Of a stretch of 64,000 nucleotides of DNA, positions 61,413-64,000 are shown piece after piece. Origin of the DNA: Nocardioides cavernaquae (GTDB lineage: Bacteria; Actinomycetota; Actinomycetes; Propionibacteriales; Nocardioidaceae); NCBI RefSeq assembly GCF_003600895.1, contig NZ_QYRP01000002.1, positions 2,046,001 through 2,110,000 on the forward strand, read 5' to 3'. Below the pieces are notes generated by a model, which ran no database searches, was not told the origin of the DNA, and saw nothing but the letters and a program-made list of their open reading frames with translations. Position 1 is the first letter of the stretch. Each line of letters opens with the position of its first letter. The translations under genes were made by a program, and so were the position numbers.

Positions 61413-61795
61413 GACGCCACCTCCTCGACGACTACCCGGGGCGACGACGACAGAACAGCGGGCTCGGCCGCCTCGAGGCGGATCGCGAGTGGACGACGCT
61501 GACCTTCGACAATGGTCTGCCGCCATGCCGACCAGGTGCGAACAATCAGCTCGGTCCCATCGGGAAGCGTCTGCACGTCGTGGTCCTCCGACTCCCGAAG
61601 CCCGAGCCACCCAGCGAACGCGTTGGCCGCCGTCCAGTCCGCTGCGGTGATTGCGAGCTCGGTGGCGTGTTGTGGCCGGCTGTCTTCAGGGTCGAGAACG
61701 AGGGACCGCAGGCGCACGGTTTCGAGAGCATCGCGCGGTCCGTTCGTCAGCAGCAGGATCGCGGGCAGCAGTTCGTCGAAACGGGCAGCCATCAC
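61409..61795 (-). CDS. Hypothetical protein in AICE transfer operon
   Basis: 128-residue soluble protein, beginning MMAARFDELLPAILLLTNGP and ending in EPAVLSSSPRVVVEEVAS. Mixed alpha/beta composition with a hydrophobic N-terminal stretch too polar for a membrane span. Family not recognised. GTG 61795, or ATG 61792 one codon later, overlaps the upstream stop; its stop overlaps the next start. Confidence 0.7.
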   Translation of the reverse strand: MMAARFDELLPAILLLTNGPRDALETVRLRSLVLDPEDSRPQHATELAITAADWTAANAFAGWLGLRESEDHDVQTLPDGTELIVRTWSAWRQTIVEGQRRPLAIRLEAAEPAVLSSSPRVVVEEVAS

Positions 61796-62196
61796 GCAAC
61801 CGCCTTGTCGCTCGGCTTCTGCGTGGTGGTCTTGGCAGCCGCCGGGACCAGACGCTTGATGGACTCCGCGTCCCAGCGCTCGACCCAGCCGCCGGCCTTG
61901 TTCACGCGCGCCTCGACCTTGAGCACGTCGAAGACGATGGGGGAGTAGACGTCGGGGTTGGGCTCCTGCTCAGCGCCGACGGTCACGCCAGCGGTCACGG
62001 TGTGCTCACGGCCGAACACCTCGGCCCGGTAGGTGACCTCGATCTGCCAGAGCCGCATGCCGGTGTCCTCGTGGCGGATCTGGAGGTCACCGGGCCGGCG
62101 TCGGCCGTCCGGGGTTTCGATCCACTCCATGACCGGCGTGACGATCCCGGTCGCGGTCATCTTCTGGCGCTCGCTGTCGACGTAGTACGTGCTCAT
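61792..62196 (-). CDS. Hypothetical protein heading the AICE operon
   Basis: 134-residue protein, rich in beta-type sequence (QIEVTYRAEVFGREHTVTAGV) with a Lys/Thr/Ala-rich tail (AAAKTTTQKPSDKAVA). AAGGAG lies at ideal spacing. It is the first gene of the leftward operon and probably made in quantity; the small size and basic tail would suit a DNA- or RNA-binding accessory protein, but this is a guess. Confidence 0.72.
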   Translation of the reverse strand: MSTYYVDSERQKMTATGIVTPVMEWIETPDGRRRPGDLQIRHEDTGMRLWQIEVTYRAEVFGREHTVTAGVTVGAEQEPNPDVYSPIVFDVLKVEARVNKAGGWVERWDAESIKRLVPAAAKTTTQKPSDKAVA

Positions 62197-62333
62197 GACG
62201 GTTCTCCTTGGTGAGTTGCTTGCCCCCGGAGGGGTGGTCGTGTTCGACTCGCTTTCGACGCTAAGGACAGTTCGACTCGGGAACCCGGAATCTTTTTCCG
62301 GGGTCTGTCGGAAGGCGGTGCGACGCTCAAGTC
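62197..62333. promoter_or_regulatory. Divergent control region of the AICE with direct repeats
   Basis: This 137-base gap separates the transfer-replication operon and the XRE regulator. GTTCGACTCG occurs twice, at 62242-62251 and 62270-62279, 28 bases apart, and CCCGGA...TCCGGG (about 62284-62302) forms an inverted repeat around an unusually T-rich stretch. These are natural candidates for binding sites of the regulator controlling both directions. Confidence 0.5.
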
Positions 62334-63557
62334 ATGCGAGGAATGACGGCAGAGCTCACGGTTGGCGAGCGCATCGCCTGGTATCGGCAGCGCCGCGGCT
62401 TCTCCCAGGAGGTGCTCGCTGGCTTCGTTGGGCGCACCGCCGACTGGCTCGGGAAGGTCGAGAACGGGCGGATTGAACTCGACCGTGTCTCCGTCCTGCG
62501 CCACATCGCTCGCGCACTCGACGTGACGCTGGGTGACCTACTCTCCGAGCCGTCACTGATGGAGTGGACGCCCGACAGCGGCCAGGAGACCGTGCCTGCG
62601 CTCAGGGCAGTGCTCATGGACTATCGGCAGGTCAGCGGCCTTGGTCAGAAGCCGATCAATGACGAGCCCGTCGCGCTCGACGTACTACGCGAGGACCTGG
62701 ACGACGTCTGGTCGGCTTACCAGGAGTCGCGATTTGGCTACGTCACGAACCGGCTGGTCGGGCTGATTCCCACCATGAAGGACGCAGCCAGCCTGTACGA
62801 CGGTGACGATCGCCGTGTGGCGTCCGGTCGACTGGCGCTGACATACCAGGTCGCCGCCAGCGTGCTCACCAAGCTCGGAGAGGCTGACCTCGCGTGGGGT
62901 GCCAGTGACCGGGGCATCAGGGAGGCGCAGGCCAGCCAGAACCCGGTGATCGTCGGATCCCTGCTCCGCTCGGTCGCACATTCGCTGCTGTCGACTGGCG
63001 CGTTCGCCGAAGCATCGAACCTTGTCCAGGACACCGCCGACTACCTCGAGCCCCACCTCAAGAGGGGCGGATCCTCGCTGGTGTCCGTCTACGGAACGGC
63101 GCTACTCGTCGGAGCGATGGCGGCGGCGCGCAACGAGGACCGCAGCGGATCCCGCGACTTCCTCGACGAGGCAGACCGAGCCGCGCGCCGGCTGGGCGGC
63201 GACCACAACCGCCTGTGGACTGCGTTCGGGCCCACGAATGTCTCGATCCACCGCGTATCCACGGCGATGGAGTTGGGCGACGTGCAGATCGCCGTCGATC
63301 TTGGACCCGACCTGGACACCTCAGCCGTGCCCACAGAGCGCCGTGTTCGCCACTCGCTCGAGGTGGCGCGGGCGCTGAGTACGACGAACAAGCGCGAGCT
63401 CGCACTTGCGGCGATCCTCGATGCGGAGCGGATCGCGCCCGAGCAGGTGCGCTATCACTACCTCAGCAGGCACCTGGTGCAGATGTGGGTCCGGACTCAG
63501 AAGGGCAAGCCGAGCCACCAGCTCGCGGGACTCGCCCAGCGACTCAACGTCGCTTGA
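62334..63557 (+). CDS. XRE-family regulator with TPR-like C-terminal region
   Basis: 407-residue protein. The N-terminal helix-turn-helix (about 10-75: VGERIAWYRQRRGFSQEVLA, then WLGKVENGRIELDRVSVL) matches XRE regulators; the rest is helical with TPR-like segments (AFAEASNLVQDTADYLEPHL, LALAAILDAERIAPEQ), a layout common in actinobacterial regulators of mobile and developmental genes. Probably controls the divergent operon through the repeats at 62242-62302. ATG 62334 or ATG 62343 is the start. Confidence 0.88.
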   Translation: MRGMTAELTVGERIAWYRQRRGFSQEVLAGFVGRTADWLGKVENGRIELDRVSVLRHIARALDVTLGDLLSEPSLMEWTPDSGQETVPALRAVLMDYRQVSGLGQKPINDEPVALDVLREDLDDVWSAYQESRFGYVTNRLVGLIPTMKDAASLYDGDDRRVASGRLALTYQVAASVLTKLGEADLAWGASDRGIREAQASQNPVIVGSLLRSVAHSLLSTGAFAEASNLVQDTADYLEPHLKRGGSSLVSVYGTALLVGAMAAARNEDRSGSRDFLDEADRAARRLGGDHNRLWTAFGPTNVSIHRVSTAMELGDVQIAVDLGPDLDTSAVPTERRVRHSLEVARALSTTNKRELALAAILDAERIAPEQVRYHYLSRHLVQMWVRTQKGKPSHQLAGLAQRLNVA

Positions 63558-63569
63558 CCTGGTTCCCCT

Positions 63570-63575
63570 TAGGGT
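63570..63575 (+). promoter_or_regulatory. -10 box for leaderless Nudix gene
   Basis: TAGGGT ends 6 bases before ATG 63582. Confidence 0.5.
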
Positions 63576-63581
63576 CTTCGC

Positions 63582-64000
63582 ATGACTGACGGCCTGCCTT
63601 TGAGTGCTCGTCCCCGCGTAGCCTCCGGCGCACTCTTCGTCAACGACGTCGGCCACGTGCTTCTCGTGAAGCCGACCTATAAGGACGGCTGGGACATCCC
63701 GGGTGGCTACGTGGAGCCGGGGGAGACCCCGATCGAGGCATGCGAGCGCGAGATCCGCGAGGAGCTCGGGTTGGAGGTTCACGTTGGCAATCTCCTGGTA
63801 TCCGACTGGGCTCCCTCAGAGCGCGAGGGCGACAAGCTTCTGTTCGTGTTCGCTGGCGGACGACTGTCGGTAGAGGAACTAGATGCCATTGAGCTTCAGC
63901 GGGAGGAGCTCGAGTTCTGGGAGTTTCACGCCATTTCGCGTTTTTCCGAATTGATGCCCGACCGCCTCGCGCGACGCTTGATCGCGGCAGTCGATGCACT
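63582..64000 (+). CDS. Nudix hydrolase (3' end beyond window)
   Basis: The first 139 residues of a Nudix-fold protein. The Nudix box is complete: from Gly42 (GYVEPGETPIEACEREIREE, then LGL) it gives GX5EX7REUXEEXGU with Glu48, Arg56, Glu57, Glu60 and Glu61. A product in the 145-165 residue range is expected. In pSAM2 a Nudix protein (Pif) blocks transfer between cells that both carry the element, so an immunity role is the leading idea; hydrolysis of a nucleotide-type substrate is the general family role. Confidence 0.88.
   Translation, partial: MTDGLPLSARPRVASGALFVNDVGHVLLVKPTYKDGWDIPGGYVEPGETPIEACEREIREELGLEVHVGNLLVSDWAPSEREGDKLLFVFAGGRLSVEELDAIELQREELEFWEFHAISRFSELMPDRLARRLIAAVDA

Larger units (their letters stand above)
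56825..64000. mobile_element. AICE (pSAM2-type integrative and conjugative element), right part outside the window
   Basis: Gene order int-xis-repSA-ftsK/tra with small genes, and an opposed XRE regulator plus Nudix gene, is that of actinobacterial integrative and conjugative elements such as pSAM2. Such elements excise, replicate by rolling circle from RepSA and move double-stranded DNA between mycelial cells with one FtsK-like protein. The left border lies between the lpdA 3' end and the integrase stop; the right border is not in the window. No relaxase or type IV secretion gene is present, as expected for this class. Confidence 0.88.

Overview
The window is about 64 kb of very GC-rich actinobacterial chromosome. 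Protein content and gene order (DUF6350-purN-purH...folD-DUF3017-mdh, a monomeric NADP isocitrate dehydrogenase, sdhC-sdhA-sdhB with a one-piece cytochrome b, an SCO4848-type membrane protein, mutA-mutB with meaB) point to Nocardioidaceae, most likely Nocardioides or a close relative. GTG starts are common and two TTG starts are supported by good ribosome binding sites. No rRNA or tRNA gene was seen. Genes sit on both strands, with hairpin terminators at several transcript ends.

1-20 kb: the end of a small membrane protein, the helicase pcrA, a secreted M23 endopeptidase, succinyl-CoA synthetase (sucC-sucD), and a stress-signalling cluster. That cluster holds an ECF sigma factor with a separate membrane sensor, next to a protein that carries sigma-like regions, a membrane segment and an extracytoplasmic part in one chain. 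Then come DUF6350, purN, purH, an MFS exporter, a flavin-type oxidase-fold protein, a nitrilase, folD, DUF3017 and malate dehydrogenase. 20-35 kb: aquaporin, lipoproteins, isocitrate dehydrogenase, DUF6498, an AlkD-like protein, MFS, trpS, a 2H phosphoesterase, YihY, SCO4848-like, sdhBAC and a glycosyltransferase. Much of the oxidative TCA cycle (icd, sucCD, sdh, mdh, lpd) is therefore present, and mutA-mutB-meaB feeds propionyl carbon in as succinyl-CoA. Three unrecognised genes lie between mutB and meaB, one of them a tandem decapeptide-repeat protein.

42-55 kb is a nucleoside uptake and breakdown locus: a Bmp-type lipoprotein, ABC ATPase and two permeases, then cytidine deaminase, thymidine phosphorylase and adenosine deaminase. 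On the opposite strand follow deoxyribose-phosphate aldolase, a PGM2-like phosphopentomutase candidate and purine nucleoside phosphorylase. Together these can take nucleosides from outside the cell to free bases and central-metabolism sugars. Lipoamide dehydrogenase closes the chromosomal part.

From just after lpdA (about 56.83 kb) to the right edge lies a pSAM2-type actinobacterial integrative and conjugative element (AICE): tyrosine integrase, excisionase, HUH-type RepSA initiator, FtsK-like DNA translocase, three small unknown genes in one overlapping operon, and facing them an XRE regulator and a Nudix protein cut by the window edge. No tRNA is seen at the integrase end; the 3' end of lpdA looks like the attachment region.

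Two layers lie under the genes. Intergenic regions carry at least two families of 22-bp tandem repeats, some bracketing single genes. Many genes have a TANNNT box 6-8 bases before the start codon, which implies leaderless mRNAs.
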